Of a stretch of 64,000 bases of DNA, positions 1 through 9,813 are shown piece by piece. The stretch comes from Pseudoalteromonas tunicata (lineage in GTDB: Bacteria > Pseudomonadota > Gammaproteobacteria > Enterobacterales > Alteromonadaceae): contig NZ_CP011033.1 in NCBI RefSeq assembly GCF_002310815.1, forward strand, positions 310,001 through 374,000, read 5' to 3'. Under the pieces are notes generated by a model. That model was given only the letters and a program-made list of their open reading frames with translations, did no database searches and had not been told where the DNA came from. The position numbers and the translations under genes are program-made. Positions within the stretch are counted from its first letter, which is position 1, and each line of letters opens with the position of its first letter.

Positions 1-3000
1 CAAGCCTTGCACAACCGTATTGATTGGATGGACCGAGAATATGGCTGTGACAACCTAGATGTTATTTTACAAAAGACCCCGTACAGTTTTGATGTGTCGG
101 TCTGGGAATTTATTTGGCCCATGCTAAAGGGCGCAAAACTAGTGGTAGCCAAACCGCAAGGACACAAAGACCCAAGTTACCTAACCGAACTGATAGTTGC
201 CACCGGCGTGACCAAACTGCATTTTGTGCCTTCCATGTTAGGCGTGATGTTAGCCCATGGCGACTTGCGTCGATGTCAGTCACTGAAACAGGTTTTTTGT
301 AGTGGTGAAGCGTTACAAATCAGCCATGTTGAACAATTTAGACATCAGTTACCAGAGGTTGGATTACATAACTTATATGGCCCAACAGAGGCAGCTATTG
401 ATGTGAGCTACTGGGATTGCTCGCAGCCACTGGGCAGCAGTGTGCCGATAGGAAAACCAATACAAAACATCCAGCTCCATATATTGGATGACGAATTAAA
501 TCTATTACCACAAGGAGCCTGTGGCGAGTTACATATTGGTGGAGACGGCTTAGCCCGCGGCTATTTAAATCGGCCAGAGCTGACACAAGAGCGGTTTATC
601 GCCAACCCATTTTATCAAGCAGAAGAAGCCAACAGCAGTGAGCGCTTATATAAAACAGGAGATTTGGTGCGCTACAAAGAGGATGGCAACATAGAATACA
701 TGGGGCGTTTAGACCATCAAGTGAAGATAAGAGGCTTTCGCATAGAGTTGGGCGAAATAGAATATCAGGTCGCACAACATAAGCAAATAGACTCAGCGCT
801 GGTTGTTGCCCAAGCGGATAAAGCAGGCAATCAACGGCTGATAGCCTATGGCAAAACCGTGCAAGCAGACGCCCCAAAAGAGGATGTTATTACCTCATTA
901 AAAGCTGAGTTAGCGGCGGTATTACCAGAATACATGGTGCCAGCGAACGTTATTTTGGTCTCAGAATGGCCATTGACGCCAAATGGTAAAATAGACCGCA
1001 GAGGACTGCCCTCGGTGGATGAGAGTATCGATAGCACAGCGTATGTCGCGCCACATGGTGAGACAGAAGTGATGCTAGCAGAAGTATGGGCTCATGTATT
1101 AAAACTTGATGTTGCACGAATAAGCCGTAACGCTAATTTCTTTGAACTTGGCGGGCATTCGCTTCTGATAATGCAGTTGATTACCAGCCTCAAACAGCAG
1201 GGTTATCAATGTCATGCTCAGGCAATGTTTAAAGCTGTAAATTTACAAGCAATGGCCGATCAATTGGATTCAAATACCGATCCGATATGCGACTTTATTG
1301 TGCCAGATTACGTTATACCAGAAAATGTCTTACAACTTAGCCCAGATATGTTTCCTTTAGTTCAGCTGGAACAAGATAAACTGGACGAAATTGTAGCAAA
1401 AGTACCTGGCGGTGCGTCAAATATTCAGGATATTTACCCATTAGCACCTTTGCAAGAAGGAGTGCTCTTTATTCATACTATTAATAAAGAGCATGATCCA
1501 TATGTAAGTACCATGGCTTTTGAGTTGGCTAATGAACAATTGTTGATGCGATTACGAGCGGACTTAACTTTTGTAATCGAACGTCATGATGTTCTGAGAA
1601 CCGCGATTTTATGGCGTGGTCGTGCTCAAGCGCTGCAGGTCGTGCAGCGTCGAGCATACTTGCCAGTGACAAGATTAGATTTATCGGGCTCTGATATAAA
1701 ATCGGCATTTGAAACCTATGTTGCACAAGGGGCGCACGGTTTTGAGCTTGAAACAGCCCCGTTAATTGAGCTCGTTGTGACACCCACGGATGAGCAGGGG
1801 CGGATTTTTGCCTTGTTAAAATTCCACCATCTGATTACTGACCACGTTTCGTTGGATATTCTGATGTCTGAACTCAGTGCACCGGATTTGACGCAGTTGC
1901 CTCCTCCTTTACCTTATCGTGAATTCATCGCCCGCTCATTGCATAACACCGCGAACTTGAATGTAGCTGAGTTCTTTAGTGAAAAACTCGGTGACATTGA
2001 TACACCTACCTTACCATTTGATTTAGCACACGTAGCATCAGATGGTAATGATGTTGTTGAGTATGGTGATGAAGTGGCACTCACTCAATCTGAGGATATT
2101 CGCCGCCTAGCAAAACGCCATCAATGTAGCCCCGCAGCGTTGTTTCATCTTGCTTGGGCGCAGGTATTAAGTGCCTGCTGTGGTCGTGATGATGTGGTTT
2201 TTGGTACTGTGATGTCGGGTCGTATGAATGGCATGCCAGGTATTGAGCGCATGATGGGGATGTTGATTAATACCTTACCGCTGCGTTTACCGTTAAAAAA
2301 CCTTCAGGTGACAGACGCGTTACGGCTGGTGAATCAGGAACTGCAAGCATTGCTGCCTTATGAGCAAGTCTCGTTGGCTCAAGCGCAAAGTTACAGTGGA
2401 ATTGGCGGCAATACACCGCTGTTTAGTGCCATCTTAAACTACCGTCATCAGGCGCAAGCGCCAGCGCAATCAAGCTCAATGCCCGAGCAAGCAAGTGCGA
2501 GGCTGCTGAGCACACGAGAGCGGACGAATTATCCCTTTGAGCTTTCAGTGAATGACCAAGGAGAAGGGCATTGTTTTACACTGGACTTTCAGATTGAACG
2601 CCGTATTGAGGCAAAGCGCATCGCGGTTTATATGCAGACAGCGCTCAATAGCTTAGTCACGGCACTGTTAAATGACTCTAATAGTCCAGTGACCGAATTA
2701 ACGGTGTTGCCACATGCAGAACGAACACAACAATTGATTGATTGGCAAGCGGCGTCTGCGATCTATCCGAAAAAGGCTTGTATTCATGAGGTCTTTGAAC
2801 AACGGGTCGCTGACACCCCCGATGCCATAGCGCTCAGTTGTAATGAGCAAGTCTTGAGCTACCGGCAATTAAACGAGCGAGCGAATCAAGTCGCACATTA
2901 CCTTCAAGATAGGCATCAAATTGGCGCCAATAGCCGTGTGGGTTTATGTATTGGGCGCTCAGTTGAGATGATTATTGGTACGTTAGCGATTTTAAAAGCA

Positions 3001-4620
3001 GGGGCCGCTTATGTGCCGCTCGACCCACAGGCGCCCCAATCACGTTTAGCCTACATGCTTGAAGACACCGCAGTGAGTGTGATACTGACAGCGGAATCAC
3101 AGGCAACAGCACTGCACTTTAGTGATGTGCCGCAAATTTGTTTAGACCAACATGATGCGCTCATATCGCAGCAAAGCAGCAATAACCTCAGCCGAGCAAC
3201 TGGGCTCAGTAGCGAGTCACTTGCCTATGTGATTTATACCTCGGGTTCTACAGGGCATCCTAAAGGCGTCATGACCCCTCATCGGGCGGTTAATCGTTTA
3301 GTCTGCTCACCGAATTTCATGACGTTAGACAAAGAGACGGTTTTTTTACAATGTGCCACCATTGCCTTTGATGCTGCCACATTAGAAATCTGGGGGCCAT
3401 TGTTAAATGGCGGGCGCTGTGTCTTGTTCCCAGACGAATTAATCACGCTAGAGCGCCTGAACGCGGTACTGGCAGCGCAGCAGGTGACGGCGATGTGGTT
3501 AACATCGGGCTTATTTACGCAGTGGAGTACAGCCTGTCAACCGGGGCTTGCATTGGAGTATGTGCTTGCTGGAGGCGATGTACTCAATCCGCAAGCAGTT
3601 AAAGCCGTACAACAGGCGTTGCCAGATGTGAGCGTTATCAACGGGTATGGGCCGACAGAAAATACCACCTTTACGTGTTGTTACCCGATACCACGTGGCC
3701 AGGATTTATCCGCAGGTGTTCCGATAGGGCAAGGCGTACAAGGGGATGTGGTGCTAATTTTATCAGCACAAGGCAGCTTAGTACCCGCAGGCGTGATAGG
3801 CGAATTATGTGTCGGCGGTGATGGTCTGGCACTAGGTTACCTCAATCAACAGGCGCAGACGCAGCAGCAATTTGTCGCAAATCCATATAGTCGTATTTTG
3901 GGTCGGGCAGAGCGATTGTACAAAACGGGTGATTTAGTCCGTTATACGACAGATGGTTTAATCGAATATGTGGGGCGAGTAGACGACCAAATTAAAATCC
4001 GCGGATTTCGGGTTGAATTAGGTGAAATCCAAAACAGGATCAATGCGTTGGATGATGTCGAACAGTCTTTGGTGGTGTGCCGTAAAGATCAGAGCGATAA
4101 TGCCAGTATTGTTGCTTATATTCAGCCAAGTTTTGAGTTGAAGGATGAATCGTTTTTGGCATGCAAAGCATCGGTTAAATTATCTCTGGCTGATAAGTTG
4201 CCTACTTATATGCAGCCATCAGCATTTATTATAGTTGAACAATGGCCCCTTACACCAAACGGTAAAATAGATAAAAAGGCATTGCCACTACCTAACTTCA
4301 ATATCGCAGAAAGTGATTATATTGCTCCTGAAAGTGAACTTGAGCTTCAATTAGTCGAGATTATCGCTCGCTTGATAGGTATGCCTGTATCCAAAGTGAG
4401 CATGTCGGCTAATTTCTTTGACTTAGGTGGACATTCCTTGATGTTAATGAGGCTGTTAACAGAAATTAAAGAAAAGTGGATGGTGGAGCTGGCCATTAGT
4501 GAAGTATTTGATTGTCAGTGTTTGGCCAATCTTGCTGAGCTGCTGATAACAGAAATAAAACTGCTAACAACTTTTGATAATACCGAAATTAAAGATGATG
4601 AGGAGGTATTAGAGTTTTAA
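1..4620 (+). CDS. Nonribosomal peptide synthetase, 3' part (A-PCP-C-A-PCP)
   Basis: Open from the first base, so the 5' end lies outside the window. Domain order is the C-terminal two thirds of an adenylation domain (A4-like FDVSVWEF, YGPTEAA, PNGKID), a carrier domain (LGGHSLL, Ser near residue 385), a condensation domain with active-site HHLITDH near residues 607-613, a full adenylation domain (YTSGSTGHPKG, YGPTENT) and a last carrier domain (LGGHSLM). Reading the specificity pocket by hand gives DVWHFSLIDK for the first A domain, which matches the serine code of EntF-type domains, and DALWLGGTFK for the second, close to the valine code of gramicidin S synthetase. The protein ends about 60 residues after the last carrier Ser with an acidic tail and has no thioesterase or reductase domain, so release must happen elsewhere. 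The nearby type II thioesterase at 7734-8510 may assist. Confidence 0.95.
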   Translation, partial: QALHNRIDWMDREYGCDNLDVILQKTPYSFDVSVWEFIWPMLKGAKLVVAKPQGHKDPSYLTELIVATGVTKLHFVPSMLGVMLAHGDLRRCQSLKQVFCSGEALQISHVEQFRHQLPEVGLHNLYGPTEAAIDVSYWDCSQPLGSSVPIGKPIQNIQLHILDDELNLLPQGACGELHIGGDGLARGYLNRPELTQERFIANPFYQAEEANSSERLYKTGDLVRYKEDGNIEYMGRLDHQVKIRGFRIELGEIEYQVAQHKQIDSALVVAQADKAGNQRLIAYGKTVQADAPKEDVITSLKAELAAVLPEYMVPANVILVSEWPLTPNGKIDRRGLPSVDESIDSTAYVAPHGETEVMLAEVWAHVLKLDVARISRNANFFELGGHSLLIMQLITSLKQQGYQCHAQAMFKAVNLQAMADQLDSNTDPICDFIVPDYVIPENVLQLSPDMFPLVQLEQDKLDEIVAKVPGGASNIQDIYPLAPLQEGVLFIHTINKEHDPYVSTMAFELANEQLLMRLRADLTFVIERHDVLRTAILWRGRAQALQVVQRRAYLPVTRLDLSGSDIKSAFETYVAQGAHGFELETAPLIELVVTPTDEQGRIFALLKFHHLITDHVSLDILMSELSAPDLTQLPPPLPYREFIARSLHNTANLNVAEFFSEKLGDIDTPTLPFDLAHVASDGNDVVEYGDEVALTQSEDIRRLAKRHQCSPAALFHLAWAQVLSACCGRDDVVFGTVMSGRMNGMPGIERMMGMLINTLPLRLPLKNLQVTDALRLVNQELQALLPYEQVSLAQAQSYSGIGGNTPLFSAILNYRHQAQAPAQSSSMPEQASARLLSTRERTNYPFELSVNDQGEGHCFTLDFQIERRIEAKRIAVYMQTALNSLVTALLNDSNSPVTELTVLPHAERTQQLIDWQAASAIYPKKACIHEVFEQRVADTPDAIALSCNEQVLSYRQLNERANQVAHYLQDRHQIGANSRVGLCIGRSVEMIIGTLAILKAGAAYVPLDPQAPQSRLAYMLEDTAVSVILTAESQATALHFSDVPQICLDQHDALISQQSSNNLSRATGLSSESLAYVIYTSGSTGHPKGVMTPHRAVNRLVCSPNFMTLDKETVFLQCATIAFDAATLEIWGPLLNGGRCVLFPDELITLERLNAVLAAQQVTAMWLTSGLFTQWSTACQPGLALEYVLAGGDVLNPQAVKAVQQALPDVSVINGYGPTENTTFTCCYPIPRGQDLSAGVPIGQGVQGDVVLILSAQGSLVPAGVIGELCVGGDGLALGYLNQQAQTQQQFVANPYSRILGRAERLYKTGDLVRYTTDGLIEYVGRVDDQIKIRGFRVELGEIQNRINALDDVEQSLVVCRKDQSDNASIVAYIQPSFELKDESFLACKASVKLSLADKLPTYMQPSAFIIVEQWPLTPNGKIDKKALPLPNFNIAESDYIAPESELELQLVEIIARLIGMPVSKVSMSANFFDLGGHSLMLMRLLTEIKEKWMVELAISEVFDCQCLANLAELLITEIKLLTTFDNTEIKDDEEVLEF

Positions 4621-4635
4621 GCATCCTGACAATTA

Positions 4636-4694
4636 GGGATCTGAGCTATTGTTTCTCTTGTTAATCGTAAGAGTAAGAAAACAAGTCAGATCCC
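4636..4694. other. Long inverted repeat just after the NRPS gene
   Basis: The arms GGGATCTGA (4636-4644) and TCAGATCCC (4686-4694) are perfect complements. Inside them TTGTTT and CTCTT pair with AAGAG and AAACAA. It begins 15 bases after the NRPS stop codon. It could terminate the transcript, but no T run follows it, so a small palindromic repeat element is equally possible. Confidence 0.45.
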
Positions 4695-4828
4695 TGTCAC
4701 CCCAACACTTTCCAATTTTATCTTTATAGTGAATCAAAACTCAGTTATTTAATCACTCAGACCAGATATTAGAGTATTGATCCCTACTCGTTTTAAAAAT
4801 GCGAAGATATTAAATAATCTCAATTCAG

Positions 4829-4955
4829 GATAATGAATCTAACTCACGCAGCTATTTTCAACACCAACAGCGTTGGATTAGCTTGCAATCGACTCGCTTT
4901 TGACGTGCCAATCCACCTGGTTACTCTTTAAAATCCGATCTAGAGATGATCGGCA
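4829..4955 (+). repeat. Dispersed intergenic repeat, copy A (degenerate)
   Basis: It shares the block around GCTATTTTCAAC and AACAGCGTTGGATTA with the copies at 28823-29007 and 60899-61080 and with the reverse complement of 31711-31860. The remaining 4956-5190 interval is AT-rich and holds only the presumed promoter of the next gene. Confidence 0.5.
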
Positions 4956-5190
4956 TGGCTATTTATTTTTAGTAAATTTGTTTTGTTTTCTATTTGCTTG
5001 TTAATAGATATTACATATTTAAACAATTGGGTACAAATCCGAACAATTCTCAATCTTGTACCTTTTTTAGGTTGTGTTAACCTTTTAATTATAACTTTCG
5101 TAATTCGAGAATATTTCCTGAAAGGTCCTTGTTTAAGGAAAACTTATTGAGAAGTTTATACCTTAAAATACACATATTATGGAGATGACT

Positions 5191-5862
5191 ATGCATAACA
5201 TTAAAAAAGGATTTGGTATTGCATTTATGTTTGGTTTAACTGCTGTGCTGACAGGTTGTGGCGAGAGTTCAGATGAGTTAGATGATAAATTAAATCATGA
5301 TGTAAAAATTACTTTAGTGAACTCTTTGGATTACATGGTGGACTTCCATGTTAAAAAAAGAAGTATCAGCACAGGATATAGCGGTTTATTTGATAGTGAT
5401 AAAATAGCGTCAAAAGACATCCCTTCAAATAGCGTTGCTAATACTTATAACTATAGTTACAAAGTAACTAATAATATGGTTAATTTCGGTGTTAGAGATA
5501 GTATTAATGCAGATAAAGAAGACCGAATGACAACTACATTGAGCAAAAATGATAACCTTTGGGTGATTGCTTGGGAAGCATCTGGAGACAGAGAACTTTC
5601 AGTTGTTGATAAGAAACAAAGTAATAATGCAGATGTATTTAATGTGCGTTTGTTTGCAAATGGTAATTATGCAGTATCCGTAGATGGGAATCACGTTTTG
5701 AATACCGAAAAAGGGAAAGTAACCACTTATCTAAAAGTCGCTAACTGTGCTAATGGGCTCAAAGTAGCAGATAAAGCGATTGATTTATGTACCGGTGATT
5801 TCGCAAAGTCCTATTTACTCGTTGTTGATAATAGCGGTAAACGCGTTATGGCTGAGGAATAG
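5191..5862 (+). CDS. Lipoprotein of unknown function
   Basis: The product starts with a lipoprotein signal peptide ending in lipobox LTGC, so it should be lipid-anchored in the envelope. The start at 5191 is preferred over in-frame ATGs at 5179 and 5185 because GGAG at 5181-5184 lies at proper spacing for it. The mature part (about 200 residues) is mostly predicted beta and carries two late cysteines (VANCANG and DLCTGD) that could form a disulfide. Its texture resembles DUF4397-type lipoproteins, but I cannot assign a family. It stands alone between the NRPS and the ParB-like gene, with long intergenic spaces on both sides. Confidence 0.8.
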   Translation: MHNIKKGFGIAFMFGLTAVLTGCGESSDELDDKLNHDVKITLVNSLDYMVDFHVKKRSISTGYSGLFDSDKIASKDIPSNSVANTYNYSYKVTNNMVNFGVRDSINADKEDRMTTTLSKNDNLWVIAWEASGDRELSVVDKKQSNNADVFNVRLFANGNYAVSVDGNHVLNTEKGKVTTYLKVANCANGLKVADKAIDLCTGDFAKSYLLVVDNSGKRVMAEE

Positions 5863-6037
5863 TTTTAACTTTTGAGCTGCGGTAAAAGTTATGGCCTCAC
5901 ATTACAGGGATAGGAAGTGTTCTTTTTGTTAAATAACCTTGTACCATGGATGGTTATGTAATTAGTCAATAAACATCATTTTATTGATGAATAAGACCAC
6001 AAAAAAAGCTATTTTGCTAAATGAAGGAAGTTAAAAA

Positions 6038-6145
6038 ATGGATTTATATTTAAGAAACGAGCAGCAGAAAGTGAATGTTAATAAAGCGCTGAATTTTTTC
6101 ACTCATAGTGAAACAGGCTTCAAACATAAGTTTGGATCCTCTTAA
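6038..6145 (+). CDS. Possible 35-residue peptide
   Basis: A short ORF beginning MDLYLRNEQQ and ending KHKFGSS sits behind GGAAG at 6025-6029 with suitable spacing. It has no recognisable domain, signal or cysteines. It could be a real small protein, a remnant, or chance in an otherwise empty 630-base interval (5863-6491) where I see no other gene. Confidence 0.25.
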   Translation: MDLYLRNEQQKVNVNKALNFFTHSETGFKHKFGSS

Positions 6146-6491
6146 ATTTTTATTGTAATTTTCATGTCATATTTTGAGTAGGCAAATGAGCAATATTTCG
6201 CTAGTATTTAGCCAAGTTCAGTGATTTTGCGTAAAATGAGCATAGTTTAGACATTTATTGGGTTGTAGCGAGATACGAGTCAACTAAATAAATAAGTTCG
6301 CTCAATTGATCAATTTAAAATATTTCCAGTGTGTATCTCTTATGTAGTAACGTTTTAGGTTGCATAACCGACAATCAGCACACTTCAAAATATGTCATTA
6401 TACTTTTTAAGATCACTAATAATAGCCACACTTTATAAGTATTAGGTCACTCGTAATTAGTAAAGTCAGCACGTTTAAATGAGTAAAAGTA

Positions 6492-7556
6492 ATGTTAGAG
6501 CAAATGCTACTAAACAATCTAAATAATAAAGAACAATTTAATGATGAGTCATTCGAATATAAGAGTGTGTTTTTTAGCTCTGTAGTGCCAGATCCAACTA
6601 ATGGACGATTTCTACCATCTATTTTTGTTGATGATGAGCATGCAAGGTTATTTGTTGCCCGTAAGCTCAGTAAAGCGCAATTGATTAAGCTATATCATGG
6701 TGAGGAACACGTCTTAATTGGAAAGTCGATTATTATTAATTGCCTGACACGTGATACAGATGATTGGAAACGAGCTGCACATACCATAGAGTCAATTATT
6801 GAATTAGGTGCAAATATCTCTGTTTCCGAAATGATCCAGGTGCCAACGCTTTTTCCTCTGCATGATGGAACGTATCAAATATTAACCGGTCATCGCCGTT
6901 TTTTTGCACTTATATACGCCAAAGGTTATGGGGCTGCCGCTCAATTTAAGGTTTATGATAGTAAACCTTTACTGATAAAAGTGAAGCAGTTTCAGGAAAA
7001 TGCGAGTCGTGAAGATTTACCTAAGTACGGGAAATTACAAGCATTTGTGAATGCAAGCACTGAAATTGAGCAACTGAATAAAGCTAGAATGTTGTCTGGG
7101 ATGTCGCGATTGACCGTTAGAGAGATAGTTTCCACTTTAAGTATTTCGATGGGAGCTTATGACAATTATAATGTACTCGTTCGTTATCCTATTGTGATAA
7201 AAGCTTACGAAAATGGCTGTAGTTATTCATTTATTAAAATGAAAAAGCTAATTTTATCTGTTGAAGCTGACTATAAACAGAAACATCCCAAACCACATTT
7301 GAATGTACAAGATAAGAAAGAAATTTCAGAGCAGATCGAACAGCAGATATTGGGTATCAAAAAGCAGCCACAAAAAACGGTTCCGTCTTTTAGTATTCAA
7401 TCACTTAATTCTGCAAATGCCTTAAAAGTATTATTAACTCAGGATGTGACCAAACTTGACATTCAAATTGAGTGGAATGAACTCGATTGGAACGATAAAA
7501 AAATGGTCACCGGTGCGTTAAATAAGCTAGTAGAGCATCTGAATCAACTCCAATAG
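6492..7556 (+). CDS. ParB/Spo0J-family protein, orphan
   Basis: The N-terminal half carries the ParB nuclease-like fold signature: TGHRRFFA corresponds to ParB box II, followed by ENASREDL. The middle has a helix-turn-helix-like stretch (LTVREIVSTLSISMGAYDN). ParB proteins bind parS sites and act with a ParA ATPase in partitioning, while some family members are regulators. No parA is adjacent, which argues against a standard partition locus. The start is uncertain: an ATG at 6479 in another frame reads MSKSNVRANATKQSK before stopping, which looks like a natural N-terminus and hints at a frameshift or a different true start. The chosen ATG has no clear Shine-Dalgarno. Confidence 0.75.
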   Translation: MLEQMLLNNLNNKEQFNDESFEYKSVFFSSVVPDPTNGRFLPSIFVDDEHARLFVARKLSKAQLIKLYHGEEHVLIGKSIIINCLTRDTDDWKRAAHTIESIIELGANISVSEMIQVPTLFPLHDGTYQILTGHRRFFALIYAKGYGAAAQFKVYDSKPLLIKVKQFQENASREDLPKYGKLQAFVNASTEIEQLNKARMLSGMSRLTVREIVSTLSISMGAYDNYNVLVRYPIVIKAYENGCSYSFIKMKKLILSVEADYKQKHPKPHLNVQDKKEISEQIEQQILGIKKQPQKTVPSFSIQSLNSANALKVLLTQDVTKLDIQIEWNELDWNDKKMVTGALNKLVEHLNQLQ

Positions 7557-7733
7557 ACCCTTGCTCTATCAATTTGATGGTGATTTGCATGGAGCTGTAT
7601 TAACACATACTGTAGTTGAGTTGTTAGAGAGTATCGTTATTGTTGTTCTATTTAATCTAGTGGCATTTTATAGTGGTGAAAGGCCTAAAAACCTCAATGA
7701 CCAAAATTAAAATGCCTACTAGTTATTCAAAAT

Positions 7734-8510
7734 TTATAATGTGCTATAACTCGCGGCAAGCGCGGTTCCTACACGTTGCGAAACTTGATGGATCACTTCA
7801 TTTCTAGATTGATTTATAAAAAAATGATCGCCAGGCAATTGTACTAAATGATGTCCTAAATCAGATAATTCTCCCCAAGCGCTCAATTGATGCTCTTCGA
7901 TGTCAATATCATCTTGGCCATGTAACACGAGAATTGAAAACGGCATTTTGCATTTTTGGGCTAAATAAGTTTCGGCGATTTTAAAGTCAGCCCGTAGAAG
8001 AGACATAAATAAATCCATTAGTTCTCTATTTTCTAATAGTTCCTTAGGGGTGCCATTTAGTTTTTCTAATGCTTGGATAAATTCATTTTTTGGTAGGTTA
8101 TGGATCATCTCTTTATCTTTTGAGACGTGTGGTGCCCGGCTACCTGAAGCAATAAAATATTGTGGCAAGGGCATTTCATTTTGTTTAAGTCTATAACAGA
8201 GTTCATAAGCTACCCTGCTTCCTAAACTATGACCAAATAATAAATAAGGTTGTTGGGTAATAAAATCAGCATGTCTCATCAATTCATCGATCAACGATGT
8301 CATATTATCGTGAGGATCTTCTGCAAGACGAGATCCCCGACCTGGTGGCTGAATAATGACAAGCTCAATATCATCGGGAAAACTATCAGCCCATGAAATA
8401 TAGGTACTAACACCTCCGCCGGCAAAAGGGAAACAAAATAGCCTCATTTTAGGGTAAGGTCTGGGCTTAGGTATTACGAAGAGTTTATTACTTTTTGATG
8501 AATAAATCAT
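7734..8510 (-). CDS. Type II thioesterase (GrsT-like alpha/beta hydrolase)
   Basis: The 258-residue length and motifs fit the stand-alone thioesterases of NRPS clusters: FCFPFAGGG near the start, PPGRGSR, nucleophile Ser95 in GHSLGSR and the catalytic His in PGDHFF near the end. Such enzymes hydrolyse misprimed or stalled acyl groups from carrier proteins. It lies 3.1 kb after the NRPS and points toward it, so it is transcribed separately. Because the NRPS lacks its own thioesterase domain, a role in product release is possible but is inference. Confidence 0.9.
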   Translation of the reverse strand: MIYSSKSNKLFVIPKPRPYPKMRLFCFPFAGGGVSTYISWADSFPDDIELVIIQPPGRGSRLAEDPHDNMTSLIDELMRHADFITQQPYLLFGHSLGSRVAYELCYRLKQNEMPLPQYFIASGSRAPHVSKDKEMIHNLPKNEFIQALEKLNGTPKELLENRELMDLFMSLLRADFKIAETYLAQKCKMPFSILVLHGQDDIDIEEHQLSAWGELSDLGHHLVQLPGDHFFINQSRNEVIHQVSQRVGTALAASYSTL

Positions 8511-8779
8511 GAATAAAAACCTTATTAATTATTGGTTTAGTTGATTCATGTTACTTATATAGGAACGGTGTGTAAATATAAACTTCTCAGTATTGTTTAA
8601 AATTAAAATGAATAATAAACACTTTTATATCGCAAAAGTATAAAGGATGTAATAAAGCTCGCCAGTGTATTAAATTTTAGTTTTTTTGACGTTTAGGTTA
8701 ACAGAACAAAAAAACTAAAATGCTCAATTAAGAATGATAAAAAAATGTAATAGTCTTTATATATCAATAGTTTTTTTCT

Positions 8780-9799
8780 TTAAGGTTGCCAACAAACGCG
8801 GTTGCGACCTTGTGCTTTAGCTTGATATAAATACTCGTCAACAATTTTAACGAGCTCTTCATGTGATGCTTCGTGTTTTGGGATCATAGTTGCACCACCA
8901 ATGCTAATGGTTACGTAATGTGATATTACAGATGATTCATGAGGAATTTTCAGCTGTTCAATAGATTGGCAGATATCAGTCAAAATACGTTTGGCATCAT
9001 CGGCATTGGTATCGGGTAGTACAATCACAAATTCTTCTCCGCCATAACGAGCAATAATATCATGGGGCCGTTTTAATTGATTTTTTATGTGTTTAGCAAC
9101 TAAACGCAAAGCTTCATCGCCACTAAGATGACCGTATTCATCGTTATAGCTTTTAAAGTAATCAATATCTAACAAGGCTAAAGAAATCGCTTTGTTTTCA
9201 CGTTTACAGCCATTCCAGACTTTTCGGATATCAAGCTCATAAAAACGACGGTTATAAATTTCGGTTAAGCTATCTACGAGGGCTAATTTTTCAAGTAGCT
9301 TTTTATTACGTTGCTCTCGCAGCACATTTTTTACTCTAGCTTGCACAATAGCCGGATGAAATGGCTTTGAAATATAATCAACAGCGCCCAAATCGAGACC
9401 ATATTTTTCATCGTCAGCAGAAATTTTTGATGAGATGAAAATAACCGGAATATGCATCGTTGATTCATCGCTTTTTAACGAACGGATCACTTGATGACCT
9501 GTAATTCCTGGCATCATAACATCGAGTAAAATTAAATCGGGCAAATGTTTTGTCGCAAGAGCTAAACCTTGGGCGCCATCTTTAGCTAAAATCACTTTGC
9601 GTTGTGACATTAGCAACTCACAAAGCATGGTTCGGTTATCTTTAGCGTCATCAACAATGAGGATTTTTTCGGGTTCACTCCCAATGAGTGAGAAAGGATC
9701 TTTAGTATCATCAATCATAATAAAAGGTTCATTTTCTAATGAACTGTCAAAACAATGTGATGTGCTGTTTCTTTGGTTAATTATTTGATTATCTTCCAT
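8780..9799 (-). CDS. Response regulator with GGDEF diguanylate cyclase domain (PleD-like)
   Basis: A 50-residue leader is followed by a receiver domain with phosphoacceptor Asp in LLDVMMPG and Lys in SKPFHP, then a GGDEF domain with intact RYGGEEF. The sequence RPHD just before it matches the RxxD inhibitory site for c-di-GMP feedback. The expected activity is phosphorylation-controlled synthesis of c-di-GMP in the cytosol. AGGAG lies upstream of the ATG. It follows the hybrid kinase gene by 14 bases on the same strand, so the two form an operon and probably a signalling pair. Confidence 0.93.
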   Translation of the reverse strand: MEDNQIINQRNSTSHCFDSSLENEPFIMIDDTKDPFSLIGSEPEKILIVDDAKDNRTMLCELLMSQRKVILAKDGAQGLALATKHLPDLILLDVMMPGITGHQVIRSLKSDESTMHIPVIFISSKISADDEKYGLDLGAVDYISKPFHPAIVQARVKNVLREQRNKKLLEKLALVDSLTEIYNRRFYELDIRKVWNGCKRENKAISLALLDIDYFKSYNDEYGHLSGDEALRLVAKHIKNQLKRPHDIIARYGGEEFVIVLPDTNADDAKRILTDICQSIEQLKIPHESSVISHYVTISIGGATMIPKHEASHEELVKIVDEYLYQAKAQGRNRVCWQP

Positions 9800-9813
9800 A
9801 TTCCCACTCCTTG

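Noticed and set aside
7557..7733. Search for a thioesterase promoter or attachment site between the convergent ParB-like and thioesterase genes
   Set aside because: Only AT-rich sequence without a convincing terminator or repeat was seen.
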